The notes under the pieces were generated by a model. That model saw only the letters and a program-made list of their open reading frames with translations, was not told where the DNA came from and did no database searches. Made by a program: the position numbers and the translations under genes. A stretch of DNA of 64,000 bases from Rhodothermales bacterium (lineage in GTDB: Bacteria; Bacteroidota; Rhodothermia; Rhodothermales; JAHQVL01): contig JAWKNW010000005.1 of the NCBI GenBank assembly GCA_041391505.1, positions 62,001-126,000 of the forward strand, read 5' to 3'. Numbering within the stretch: the stretch's first letter is position 1; every line of letters begins with the position of its first letter. This document shows positions 17,625-26,447 of this stretch, piece after piece.

Positions 17625-17830
17625 GATGCTGGCGCGAGAGGCTGGGTGGGATGCTGGCGCATGATGCTGGGTCGAGATGCTAGGTTTAGATGCAGGATGC
17701 AGGATGCAGGATTTTTTTACTGGACATCATCCCCGCATCCCAGCATCCTAACATCCTGCATCCTGCATCTCGCATCCTGCATCTCGCATCTAGAACCATC
17801 ATCCCCGCATCCCGCATCCCCCATCCCCCC
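17625..17830. repeat. heptamer repeat region C: inverted arrays of gatgcag/ctgcatc-type 7-mers
   Basis: This fills most of the 384-nt gap between 17537 and 17922. The left half reads as 7-nt blocks based on gatgctg/ggatgca, ending agatgca-ggatgca-ggatgca. After a T-run and a short centre the right half has tcctgca and tctcgca blocks and then ccccgca, tcccgca and tccccca blocks. The 19-bp stretches 17688-17706 and 17752-17770 are exact reverse complements with a 45-nt loop. Two blocks on the right are 8-mers; the rest hold a 7-nt register. The next gene starts about 90 nt beyond. Confidence 0.88.
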
Positions 17831-17921
17831 CGGTGCGAAAGTTCGATTAATAAGTCGCCAGAATCGCCGATACAGAAGGACATGAAATGCGGTTTCACCC
17901 GGAAAATTCTCCACCAAGGCC

Positions 17922-18314
17922 ATGCAAGATACCCCAACGCGTTATGAAATGACATTCGGCACCATCGAGTGCCTGGAGCCAGGGATCGTGGAAGTCGTCG
18001 TCAATGGCGATGTGATGATGGACGGGAATATGGTGAACGAATGCGAGGGGGTGCTGAAAACCATCAGCGGGTCGGAAGTAGGGATCCTGGTGAACAAAAA
18101 GAACCCCTACACGCACGACGAAGAGGCGAAGCACATGCTGGCGACGCTCGGCATGTTCAAGGCGATGGCCGTGTTGCTGACGGGCTGGTTCAACTCGGTG
18201 CCGGCGAAATACCTGATGTCCATCCCTGTGGACGTAACGACCCCGGTTCAACTTTTTCACGATCGCGACGAAGCGCTGAGCTGGCTTCGTGAGCAGGTGG
18301 CGCAGCCTGCGTGA
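17922..18314 (+). CDS. SpoIIAA/STAS-like small protein
   Basis: A 130-residue cytoplasmic protein with no signal or membrane segment. The pattern GTIECLEPGIVEVVVNGD, VGILVNKKNPYTHDEEAKHML, KAMAVLLTGW, and FHDRDEALSWLREQ at the C-terminus resembles the SpoIIAA-like/STAS-fold proteins common next to bacterial signalling genes. It sits 98 nt upstream of a soluble hybrid histidine kinase on the same strand and might be its partner; that link is only by position. Confidence 0.6.
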   Translation: MQDTPTRYEMTFGTIECLEPGIVEVVVNGDVMMDGNMVNECEGVLKTISGSEVGILVNKKNPYTHDEEAKHMLATLGMFKAMAVLLTGWFNSVPAKYLMSIPVDVTTPVQLFHDRDEALSWLREQVAQPA

Positions 18315-18412
18315 AGCGTGCAGGATCGAACCGCCGCGATTTCCTTACCGCCGTGGCGTGCCGGCCGGCAGATCGAGTCTGATCGGCATCGCCAGGGCAA
18401 GAATTCTACCCC

Positions 18413-20674
18413 ATGGCAGCCATGCCGGCAACGAACGCGCTCAATCCATTACTCGAAAAACAGGTACGCCAACATCTGGGTGATGCCGCGGACCTGCCCG
18501 AGGAAGTCGCCCTGCTCCTGCGCGCGGTAAGCGAATCGTACGGCCGGTTTCAGCGCGACCGCCAGCTGCTCGAACGGGCCATGGACCTGAGCTCCAACGA
18601 ACTGCTGGCCGTGAATGCCAAACTTCGAAAAGAGCGCGATCACCAGGCCGAGATGCTCGTGGACCTCCGCGAGGAAATCGAGCGAAGGGAAGTGGCCGAG
18701 GCCGCGCTCCGCGACAGCCAGCGGCTCCTTGCGCAGTTGCTCGAGGCGGTGCCCGTCGGGGTCATGGTGGTGGATCGGAACGGGAGCACGCACTACGTCA
18801 ACAAGATGGCGAAAGAGCTGTGCGGGCTGGCCCGGGAAGAGTTCACGCTCGAAGCGTTGACCGGGCAGTTCAAGGTCTTCATGCGGGATTCCGATCAGAC
18901 CTACCCAATCGAGCGGCTGCCGATCATGCGCGCGCTCAACGGGGAATCGGCGATGGTGGACGATATCGACCTCTTGCAGAATGCGACGCGCATCCCCCTT
19001 CAGTCGTGGGGCGCTCCGGTGTACAATGGCGACGGGGAGATCGAATACGCCATCTCGGCCTTTGCCGATATCTCCGGCCGGCTCGCCGTGGAAGAGGCGC
19101 TCCGCAAGGCCAAGGACGACGCCGACGCCGCCGCGCGCGCGAAGAGTGAGTTCCTGGCCAACATGAGCCACGAAATCCGCACGCCCATGAACGGCGTGAT
19201 CGGGATGACGTCGCTGCTGCTGGAGACGACGCTCTCGCTCGAACAACAGGATTTTGTGAATGTCATCCGGTCGAGCGGCGAGTCGCTGCTCACCATCATC
19301 AACGACATCCTGGACTTCTCGAAAATCGAGGCGCGAAAGCTGGTCATGGAGCGCCACCCGTTCGAGTTGCGCGCGTGTCTGGAGGATGCCCTGGACCTGC
19401 TCGTGCCGGCCGCGAGCGCCAAAGGACTCGAATTGCTGCTCTACGTCGAGCATGACGTACCCGGCACCATCGTCAGCGACGTCACGCGCATCCGGCAGAT
19501 CGTCGTCAACCTGTTGTCCAACGCGGTCAAGTTCACGCCGGCAGGCGAAATCTCGGTCCACGTCACGGCGGAAAAGCTGCAGCAAGCCCAGTATCGAATC
19601 GCGATCCAGGTCCGCGATACCGGCATCGGCATTCCGGCCGACCGCCTCGATAGCCTGTTCGAGTCGTTCAGCCAGGTCGACGCCTCGACGACCCGGAAAT
19701 ACGGCGGCACGGGGCTCGGCCTGGCCATCAGCTATCAGCTCAGCGAACTGCTGGGGGGCGGGCTGTCGGTGCAGAGTACGGAGGGCGCCGGCTCTACCTT
19801 CACGTGCACGTTCGTGGCCGCGGCCGAACACACCCCGACCTCCGAATCGCGCCAGCTGGAAGGAAAACGCGTCCTGATCGTCGACGACAACGCCACGAAT
19901 CGGCGCATCCTGTCGCTGCAGACCCAGGCCTGGGGCATGCTGCCCGAAACCGCCGAGTCGGCCGAGGAGGCCCTCGCGCTGATCGAGGGCGGCGCGAGCT
20001 TCGATCTGGGGCTGTTTGATATGCAGATGCCGCAGATGGATGGCGTTACCCTGGCCCGGGAAATGGCGGCCAACGAGCGCCTCGTCGCGATGCCCGTCGT
20101 GCTGCTCAGCTCGATCGGACAGAACATGATGAAGGACCGATCGGTGATCCACGCGTGGCTGTCGAAACCGGTGAAGTCGGAGCAGCTCCGACGCACGATT
20201 TCGGGCGCGCTGCACCTCCCGATCGACGAACAGCCGCCCGAGACGCCGGCGGCCCTGCGGCCCCGGACCGTGATCCAGCAGACCGGCACGCGCGTGCTGC
20301 TGGCGGAGGACAATGTGATCAACCAAAAGGTCGCCACCAAGATGCTCGAGAATATGGGCTTTCGGGTCGATGTGGCAGCCAACGGCTTCGAGGTGCTGGA
20401 CGCCCTCGATCGCATTCCCTACGACGTCGTGCTGATGGATATGATGATGCCGGAGATGGACGGCATCGAGGCGACCCGCGCGATACGGGAACGGTATGAC
20501 GCGGAGCGCCAGCCGGTGATCATCGCCATGACCGCCAACGCGATGTCCGAGGACCAGAACGCCTGCCTGGAAGCCGGCATGGACGATTTTGTCTCCAAGC
20601 CGGTCAAGAGCGAGACGCTCCGGAAAGCCCTCAGCCTCTGGGTGCCCGTCGAAACGGTCATGCATCCGGACTGA
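18413..20674 (+). CDS. soluble hybrid histidine kinase (coiled coil-PAS-HisKA-HATPase-REC-REC)
   Basis: A 753-residue protein with no membrane segment. Residues about 50-105 form a coiled coil, 105-225 a PAS domain (VPVGVMVVDRNGSTHYVN). HisKA has the phosphoacceptor H253 in MSHEIRTPMNG, and the HATPase shows DTGIGIP and GTGLGLAIS. Two receiver domains follow, with LIVDDNATN/FDMQMPQMDG and LLAEDNVIN/MDMMMPEMDG, each keeping the acidic pair, phosphoacceptor Asp and the Lys of LSKPVK/VSKPVK. There is no output domain, so phosphate is presumably passed to another protein. It converges with the polymerase gene with a 17-nt 3' overlap. Confidence 0.92.
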   Translation: MAAMPATNALNPLLEKQVRQHLGDAADLPEEVALLLRAVSESYGRFQRDRQLLERAMDLSSNELLAVNAKLRKERDHQAEMLVDLREEIERREVAEAALRDSQRLLAQLLEAVPVGVMVVDRNGSTHYVNKMAKELCGLAREEFTLEALTGQFKVFMRDSDQTYPIERLPIMRALNGESAMVDDIDLLQNATRIPLQSWGAPVYNGDGEIEYAISAFADISGRLAVEEALRKAKDDADAAARAKSEFLANMSHEIRTPMNGVIGMTSLLLETTLSLEQQDFVNVIRSSGESLLTIINDILDFSKIEARKLVMERHPFELRACLEDALDLLVPAASAKGLELLLYVEHDVPGTIVSDVTRIRQIVVNLLSNAVKFTPAGEISVHVTAEKLQQAQYRIAIQVRDTGIGIPADRLDSLFESFSQVDASTTRKYGGTGLGLAISYQLSELLGGGLSVQSTEGAGSTFTCTFVAAAEHTPTSESRQLEGKRVLIVDDNATNRRILSLQTQAWGMLPETAESAEEALALIEGGASFDLGLFDMQMPQMDGVTLAREMAANERLVAMPVVLLSSIGQNMMKDRSVIHAWLSKPVKSEQLRRTISGALHLPIDEQPPETPAALRPRTVIQQTGTRVLLAEDNVINQKVATKMLENMGFRVDVAANGFEVLDALDRIPYDVVLMDMMMPEMDGIEATRAIRERYDAERQPVIIAMTANAMSEDQNACLEAGMDDFVSKPVKSETLRKALSLWVPVETVMHPD

Positions 20675-23003
20675 TCGGCGCGGGGTCGGTCTCCGTCGAG
20701 AGGATGCGGATGGGCGATGGATCGAAGCCGAATAGATCCTCGGGCGAGAAGATCAGCCGGAAATCGTGGTCGGCGAAGAAGGGCTCGAACTTCCGGGCGA
20801 ATTCGTCGAGCCGCTTGAGGTAAAAGCCGGTGTTTTCGTCGGGCGCCGCGGGGTCCCACAACTCGGCCAGTCGCGCCTCCTCGAACGAGGTGACCTGGGA
20901 GGCGGAGCCGGCGATGTAGTAGGTGATGCGATCCCCCTTGCGAACCGGTTGCCCGGTTTCGTCGGCGCGGCGAATGGCCAACTCGTAGGCGGCCGCGCGC
21001 GTCCGTTTGCCGGCACGCACATCGGCCAGATAGCGGTCGACCTGGTCCTTCAGGGTTTCGGTCCGCGAAAAACTGTCCGCATCGTCCCAGTCGTGCGCGA
21101 GGATGCGGTCGCGCGTAGCCAGGTAGAGGTCGTGCAGGCCCTGGATGTCTTCGTCCATCAGCAGGCGGATCGCCTCGCGCACGAAACGCCGGCCGAAGCG
21201 CTCGCTGGAGCGCGAAACGAGGGACGAGCCCTTGAACTTGAGGTGGTCGTCGTAGGTCAGCAGGGCGTAGTTTTTCTTCTTGTACGACAGCATTTTCTGG
21301 AATCGTCCGTCGTAGCCGATGCGGATCCCGTCCGGCATGCCGGCGCTCAGGCGGTCCACCAGGGCCCGTTCCCCGGCTTCGGTGTCCACGCCGGCGGGCG
21401 GGACGAAAAGCACGCCGTCGGTGTCCACCTCGATCACCCGGCCCCCCGCCGCGCGGATCGCGGCGATGATCTTCCGCAGCAGCTCCTGCCCGATCCGGGC
21501 GACGCGATCCGCCTCCTCGAAATCGTTGAAGGCGGCGAGGCTGAACCCCAGGTTGCCGTAGAACGAGTTGATCAGGATCTTGAACGAGTTCTGGCGGGCG
21601 TCCAGCTCGCTCCGGGTTTCCTCCGACGCCGCCTCCCTCATGCTCCGCTTGGTGTCCAGACGCAGCTCGGTCAGCCGGCGGAGCAGTTCGGGGAAGACCC
21701 GCAGGGTGTCCTGCCGGGGCCGGACGTCGTAGTTGAGCATGATGGAGGGATACAGGCTCTCGACGTCGGCATACACGATCGGGCCGGCGATGCCCGTGAA
21801 AAACACATCCGTGTAGCCCCCGAGGGTCTGGGTGCCCATCTGGCTTCGCGGGATGGCGTGCTTGTGACGCAGGTACTCCCGGATGAAGAGCGCCTCGATC
21901 TTGGCCGCCGGCCCGGTGCGGGCGATCTGGCCGTAGGGCATCGGCACGATCTGGCTCAGGTAAAACGTGGAGCCGGAGAGATGCCGGGCCAGACGCTCGG
22001 TCTCGATCACATCGTCGTACGCGTATTCCACGAGCAAATCGGGCTGTTCGTGCCAGATACGGCTGATGTCGTCGCCGGCGATGTACGTCCGCTCCGGCGC
22101 CGCGAGGCCGAAGTAACGCGCCGCGACCTTGAGTCCGTACCCCGGCAGATCGCGCTTGAAGACGTCGAAGGCCATGACCTGGAAATAGGTGTCGACGACA
22201 TGCCGGCCGGCGATATCGAGCGCCGGGAAGTCGATGGCCCGCTCGGCGAACCGGATGCTCGACGGGAAGACCCGCGGCGGCCGGCCGTCCCGGCCGATGG
22301 CCAGCGGCACCCGATGCATCGCGCACCGCTGCATGAGGTAGGCGAAGTCGAACGCGAAGATGTTGTGCCCCTCGATCACGTCGGGGTCGCGCTCCTGGAT
22401 CAGGGCCACGAGCCGGGCGAGCATGTCCTTTTCGCTCATCGCGCGGCGGTCGATCATGTGCCGCCATCCCCGGTTGTCGGACAGCGCGATGAGGATGATC
22501 TCGTCCTCGGCACGCGTCGCCTGGGGAAAGCCGCGGGAGGCGTATACCTCGATGTCCAGCTGAAGCCGGTGCACGTCGTCGAAGCCCATCCCCTTGAACA
22601 GCGTCCTCCCGGTCTGGATGAGGTACTGCTGGGCGGGATTCGGCACCAGATAGAGGATGTCCGAGCGGCCGGCGGGCCCCGGCGCCTGGCGTTCGATGTG
22701 GCGGATCGCGTCCCAGTAGGCGCTCCAGGACTGGACGACCACGAGATGCCGGTAGTGGTTGGGGCCTTCGAGCGTCTGGCTCCGGTACCGGTTTTCGGGA
22801 AAGCCGCGAAGCAGCGCCTCGTCGGACAGAAAGAAAAACGGATAGAGGGGAGCTTCCTCGGTGTCGATGCGCGCGCCGTCCTCGGACCGGATGTAGAGGA
22901 CGACGCGGGCCGGCGTGTTCTGGTCCAGGCCGATCGGATGGATCGCCACGATGCGGGGGGTAGGATCGGCGCCGAACAGGGCGGCGTCGGATGCTGCGGT
23001 CAT
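20658..23003 (-). CDS. polB: family-B DNA polymerase (PolB) with 3'-5' exonuclease
   Basis: A 781-residue protein of the length of bacterial Pol II or archaeal PolB. The exonuclease motifs are present: LDIEVYASRGF (D150/E152), EGHNIFAFDF (213-220) and an ExoIII-like YAYDD. Polymerase motifs follow: DVESLYPSIM (motif A), KILINSFYGNLGF (motif B) and EVDTDGVLF with the DTD catalytic pair (motif C). It should synthesise DNA with proofreading, probably in repair or translesion bypass rather than as the main replicase. Both activities look intact. Its 3' end overlaps the convergent histidine-kinase gene. Confidence 0.93.
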   Translation of the reverse strand: MTAASDAALFGADPTPRIVAIHPIGLDQNTPARVVLYIRSEDGARIDTEEAPLYPFFFLSDEALLRGFPENRYRSQTLEGPNHYRHLVVVQSWSAYWDAIRHIERQAPGPAGRSDILYLVPNPAQQYLIQTGRTLFKGMGFDDVHRLQLDIEVYASRGFPQATRAEDEIILIALSDNRGWRHMIDRRAMSEKDMLARLVALIQERDPDVIEGHNIFAFDFAYLMQRCAMHRVPLAIGRDGRPPRVFPSSIRFAERAIDFPALDIAGRHVVDTYFQVMAFDVFKRDLPGYGLKVAARYFGLAAPERTYIAGDDISRIWHEQPDLLVEYAYDDVIETERLARHLSGSTFYLSQIVPMPYGQIARTGPAAKIEALFIREYLRHKHAIPRSQMGTQTLGGYTDVFFTGIAGPIVYADVESLYPSIMLNYDVRPRQDTLRVFPELLRRLTELRLDTKRSMREAASEETRSELDARQNSFKILINSFYGNLGFSLAAFNDFEEADRVARIGQELLRKIIAAIRAAGGRVIEVDTDGVLFVPPAGVDTEAGERALVDRLSAGMPDGIRIGYDGRFQKMLSYKKKNYALLTYDDHLKFKGSSLVSRSSERFGRRFVREAIRLLMDEDIQGLHDLYLATRDRILAHDWDDADSFSRTETLKDQVDRYLADVRAGKRTRAAAYELAIRRADETGQPVRKGDRITYYIAGSASQVTSFEEARLAELWDPAAPDENTGFYLKRLDEFARKFEPFFADHDFRLIFSPEDLFGFDPSPIRILSTETDPAPISPDA

Positions 23004-23157
23004 GCGGGTACGGCGTTATAGGGTAAGCGGTCCGGCAGCATACGCCACGGGGGTGACAGCCTCGTGGCAGCGGGTATCCTTCATCCAGGCTTTGCAGCGA
23101 AGAGAGGGCAGGAATTCGTATTATCCGTAATCCCGCCCCCCCGGCGGAGTTCCACCC

Positions 23158-23227
23158 CGTATCCTGCATCCCGTATCCTGCATCCCGTATCCCGCATCCC
23201 ACATCCCACATCCCGCATCCCACTTCC
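23158..23227 (+). repeat. heptamer repeat region D: ten tandem 7-mers abutting an ATG
   Basis: Ten consecutive 7-nt units in unbroken register: cgtatcc, tgcatcc, cgtatcc, tgcatcc, cgtatcc, cgcatcc, cacatcc, cacatcc, cgcatcc, cacttcc. One base later comes the ATG at 23229. The array occupies the position where the ribosome-binding site of the ATPase gene should be. Confidence 0.93.
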
Positions 23228-23228
23228 C

Positions 23229-23855
23229 ATGATAACCCGACTGACCACCGAGCGCGTGGGCCGGCGATTTGGACGCCGCTGGCTGTTCCGCAACGTCGCA
23301 TTCGAGCTGAGCGCCGGCGAGTCGCTCGCGGTGACGGGCCCCAACGGCTCGGGCAAGTCGACGCTCCTTCGCATCCTGGCCCGGCTGCTGCAGCCCACGG
23401 AAGGGGAGGTGCGGCTGGAAATCGACGGGCAGGCGGTCGATCAGGAGCGGCATCCCTTGCGAACGGGTTTCGTGGCCCCGTACCTCAACGTGTACGACGG
23501 CTTCTCCGCCCGCGAAAATCTCGATTTCATCGCCTCGGCCCGCCGGATGCCGGACAGGGCGGCGCGCATCGGCGCCGTGCTGGAGCAGGTGCAGCTCGCC
23601 GACCGGGCCGATGACCGCGTGGCCACGTACTCCTCGGGTATGAAGGTACGCGTAAAATACGCCGCTGCCCTGCTGGCCTATCCGCCGTTATTGCTGCTCG
23701 ATGAGCCGACGACCAACCTCGACGCCCGCGGGGTGGGGATGGTCCGCGACGTCATGCAGCAGCACCTCGACCGGGGCGGCTTGCTGATCGTTGCGACCAA
23801 CAACGCCGACGAAGCCCGCTGGTGCGCCCGCGAGCTGCCCGTCGCCGTACCGTGA
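23229..23855 (+). CDS. ABC transporter ATP-binding protein, CcmA-like
   Basis: A 208-residue stand-alone ATPase with Walker A GPNGSGKST, signature SSGMKVRV (degenerate from LSGGQ), Walker B LLLLDEPTT and switch region VATNN. It resembles CcmA, the ATPase of the CcmAB haem-exporter complex of cytochrome c maturation, in size and in the SSGM signature. No CcmB or other cytochrome-maturation gene is adjacent. The start chosen is the ATG after the heptamer array; the frame stays open upstream to 23064, but that part would translate repeat DNA and is probably not protein. Confidence 0.85.
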   Translation: MITRLTTERVGRRFGRRWLFRNVAFELSAGESLAVTGPNGSGKSTLLRILARLLQPTEGEVRLEIDGQAVDQERHPLRTGFVAPYLNVYDGFSARENLDFIASARRMPDRAARIGAVLEQVQLADRADDRVATYSSGMKVRVKYAAALLAYPPLLLLDEPTTNLDARGVGMVRDVMQQHLDRGGLLIVATNNADEARWCARELPVAVP

Positions 23856-23862
23856 CACGGCC

Positions 23863-24618
23863 TCATCCCCGCGCTGCGTAGGCCAGCGTCGCAAGGTGGA
23901 CGGCCTCCGCGCCGGCTTCGCGCAGCGCCAGCGCCGCGGCGCACGCGGTGGCGCCGGTCGTGAGCACGTCGTCGACCACGAGCACGCGCCGGCCGGCGAC
24001 GCCGTTTCCGGCCACGAAGGCATCGGCCACGTTTTCCCATCGCGCCGTCAGGCCGAGTCGCGTCTGCGTCCGCGTGGCGCGCGCGCGCCGCAGGTCGCGC
24101 ATCGGGGGAGGGAGGCCCAGGGCGTCGGCGATGCCCTGCGCCAGGTAGTGGCTCTGGTTGTAGCCCCGCTCGATCAACCGGGCGCGGTGCAGCGGGATCG
24201 GGACGACGCCGTCGAGCGATGCGGAAGCGAGGTGGTCGCGCAGGGACGGACCCATCAGGCCCCCGAGCGCCCGCCCGTAGACGGGCCGGTTGCCGTATTT
24301 GAGCGCGTGCTGCAGGTGCTGGAGGGGGCCGTCCTGCACGAAAGACCACATGGCGAACGCGGTATCCGGCCGCCCCGCGCGCTCCGGCAACAGGGCGAGC
24401 TGCTCGCGCACCGCCTCGAGGTCGGCGCGGGGCATGCTTCGGGCGCAGCCGGCGCAGAGCGGCAGCGCGCCGGTACGGGCAGCGCGGCCGCACGCGACGC
24501 AGAAGACGGGTAGCAGGAGGTCGACCAGGGCGCGGCCCGCCGCTATGTGAAAAGGATGTAGAGCGCCGGCGCGCATCGCCCTAAACCCGTTGGAAAGTCG
24601 TATACTGTACCGCCTCAT
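23863..24618 (-). CDS. ComF family phosphoribosyltransferase-like protein
   Basis: A 251-residue protein (237 if the ATG complementary to 24574-24576 is used). The N-terminal zinc-ribbon-like cysteines are CVACGR and CAGCAR, followed by ALKYGNRPVYGRALG, PIPLHRARLIERGYNQSHYLA, RTQTRLGLTARWENVADAF and the PRPP-binding motif RVLVVDDVLTTGAT. ComF proteins are implicated in DNA uptake and in processing of single-stranded DNA. The gene runs divergently from a small gene starting at 24642; the short gap favours the internal start. Confidence 0.88.
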   Translation of the reverse strand: MRRYSIRLSNGFRAMRAGALHPFHIAAGRALVDLLLPVFCVACGRAARTGALPLCAGCARSMPRADLEAVREQLALLPERAGRPDTAFAMWSFVQDGPLQHLQHALKYGNRPVYGRALGGLMGPSLRDHLASASLDGVVPIPLHRARLIERGYNQSHYLAQGIADALGLPPPMRDLRRARATRTQTRLGLTARWENVADAFVAGNGVAGRRVLVVDDVLTTGATACAAALALREAGAEAVHLATLAYAARG

Positions 24619-24641
24619 ATAGCGAAGACCACATCAATCAG

Positions 24642-24914
24642 GTGTACGATATGTCAATCTCCAAGCAGCGCCGGGGGATGGTGATCAAGAACACGAATAC
24701 GCGTCCTGTTGATATCGCCATGAAAACCCGACCGCTGCGGCTCAATCCTGGCGAAGAGAAAGCCGTGACAGCGGAAGAGGTGCGCGACGGCGATCTGCGT
24801 GAAAAACTGCAGGTGCGCGCCGTCAGCATCGTACGCCCGACGACGATCGAAGAGGAAGAGGCCCTCATCCGCGAAATAGAAACCGCCCAGGAAGCCCAGG
24901 GTGAAGATTCCTGA
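24642..24914 (+). CDS. small conserved-looking protein of unknown function
   Basis: A 90-residue soluble protein; the in-frame ATG at 24651 (MSISKQRRG) is an equally plausible start. It reads as a short beta-rich head (GMVIKNTNTRPVDIAMKTRPLRLNPGEEKAVTAEEV) and a very acidic helical tail (IEEEEALIREIETAQEAQGED). There is no signal, membrane segment or cysteine. It lies between ComF, on the opposite strand, and a glycosyltransferase 142 nt downstream. I do not recognise the family. Confidence 0.55.
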   Translation: MYDMSISKQRRGMVIKNTNTRPVDIAMKTRPLRLNPGEEKAVTAEEVRDGDLREKLQVRAVSIVRPTTIEEEEALIREIETAQEAQGEDS

Positions 24915-25056
24915 CTTTCCTATCTAGACGTAATACGCCGCTCCGGCGTACCGCCCGCCCTGCCAGGGGCTGCTCGGATCCCTGCCGGATCGATGGAAAT
25001 CCTGCCTGGCGACCACCCCAGTTGCGCAACCCGGCGCTCCCGCCGTTTCAAGACGT

Positions 25057-26211
25057 ATGAGTGAAACGCCCCTCAATGTGCTGGCGATCGAGCCGTGGTA
25101 CAGCGGATCCCACCGCAATTTTCTGGACGGCCTGATCCGGCACAGCCGGCACGACTTCCAGTCGCTCACCATGTCCGGCCGATTCTGGAAGTGGCGCATG
25201 CACGGCGGCGCCGTCACCATGGCGCGCAAGGCCCGCCTGGCGATCGAGAAGGGCTACAAGCCGGATGTCATCTTCGCGACGGACATGCTGAACGTGCCGG
25301 CCTTCCTCGCCCTGATGCGCCCCCACCTGGGCGATGTGCCGGTCGTCATGTACATGCACGAGAACCAGCTCACCTACCCGCTGCGGCCCGGCGAGGAACG
25401 CGACAACACCTACGCCTACATCAATTACATGTCCTGCCTCGCGGCGGACCGCGTCGTCTTCAACTCCCAGTTTCACCACGACGAGTTCATGGAGGCCCTC
25501 CCGGTCCTGCTGCGCGCGTTCCCGGACTACAACCACCTCAACGGGGTCAAGGAAATCCGCCGCAAATGCAGCGTCATCCACCTGGGGATGGACCTGCGGG
25601 CGCACGATCCGTACCGCCGGCACCTCACGCCGCGCGGTCGCGCCCAGGCACACGTGCCCGTGGTGCTGTGGAATCAGCGGTGGGAATACGATAAAAACCC
25701 CGAAGCCTTCTTCCGGCTGATGAACCGGCTGGACGACGTCGATTGCCGCTTCCGGCTGATTCTCGCCGGCGAGCACTTCGAAGAGCAGCCCTACGAGTTC
25801 GAAAAGGCGTTCGAGCGCTACGCGGACCGGATCCTGCACTACGGGTACGCCGAGGACTTCGCCGAGTACAGCACGCTCCTCCACCGCGCCGACATCATCG
25901 TGTCGACCGCCGTGCACGAGTTCTTCGGGATCGCGATCCAGGAGGCCATCTATTGCGGCTGCCATCCGCTCCTGCCCAACCGCCTCAGCTACCCCGAACT
26001 CATCCCGGCAAGCCTGCACAAGCCCCTCCTGCACGCGCCGACGCTGTATCAGGACGAGGAGCACCTCTTCCGCATCATGATGAGCATCCTCAAGGGAGAG
26101 GAGCGCCCCCTTCCTCCGGAGACGCTCCATGAGATCCCCGAGCGGCTCGACTGGCGGGTGCACGCCCGCGTCTTCGATGCCCTGCTGGAAGAAACCGCCT
26201 CGCCGGCGTGA
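25057..26211 (+). CDS. DUF3524 glycosyltransferase, tRNA-queuosine mannosyltransferase-like
   Basis: A 384-residue GT-B protein. The N-terminus AIEPWYSGSHRNFLDGLIRHS, then MSGRFWKWRMHGGAVTMA, VIFATDMLNVPAFLAL, VVMYMHENQLTYPL and NYMSCLAADRVVFNSQFHHDEF match the DUF3524 domain. Its animal member (GTDC1/QTMAN) attaches mannose to queuosine in tRNA-Asp. The C-terminal donor half has VVLWNQRWEYDKNPE and HEFFGIAIQEAIYCGC (E-x7-E-like). By family the substrate would be queuosine-tRNA and GDP-mannose; in bacteria this is not well established, and a different acceptor is possible. Confidence 0.82.
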   Translation: MSETPLNVLAIEPWYSGSHRNFLDGLIRHSRHDFQSLTMSGRFWKWRMHGGAVTMARKARLAIEKGYKPDVIFATDMLNVPAFLALMRPHLGDVPVVMYMHENQLTYPLRPGEERDNTYAYINYMSCLAADRVVFNSQFHHDEFMEALPVLLRAFPDYNHLNGVKEIRRKCSVIHLGMDLRAHDPYRRHLTPRGRAQAHVPVVLWNQRWEYDKNPEAFFRLMNRLDDVDCRFRLILAGEHFEEQPYEFEKAFERYADRILHYGYAEDFAEYSTLLHRADIIVSTAVHEFFGIAIQEAIYCGCHPLLPNRLSYPELIPASLHKPLLHAPTLYQDEEHLFRIMMSILKGEERPLPPETLHEIPERLDWRVHARVFDALLEETASPA

Positions 26212-26447
26212 CGCCCGCGCCTCCGGATCCCGCTCGCCCCGAAAATCTTCCGAGGAACCCGTAGCCCGTTCCGCCTGCAACGACGTACTGCAAGAGCCGT
26301 CGTACAAACCCGTCGACCCACTTGTCAGCGCCGGCTCCCGTCACCCCTTGCATCGTTTCTCGATCGTTCTGATGGCCTGCCCGCCAGACGCCCTGCCGCC
26401 CCACGGACGCGTCGACCGGCCGGCAGCGTCGCATTTTTTATCTGTTG

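Noticed and set aside
18449..20665. 738-residue open frame antisense to the hybrid histidine kinase
   Set aside because: In GC-rich DNA the strand opposite a real gene often stays open. This one has a Arg/His/Gln/Asp-rich shadow composition and no motif, while the sense frame has all kinase motifs.
20766..23021. 751-residue plus-strand frame opposite polB
   Set aside because: It mirrors the polymerase gene, which carries every exonuclease and polymerase motif.
23064..23228. N-terminal extension of the CcmA-like ATPase
   Set aside because: It would translate the heptamer array into Pro/Ser/Arg-rich repeats. ATPases of this family begin at MITRL-like sequence, so the ATG at 23229 was chosen.
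26212..26447. Short gene or RNA between the two glycosyltransferase genes
   Set aside because: Open frames here are short and without motif; no RNA structure or repeat was recognised.
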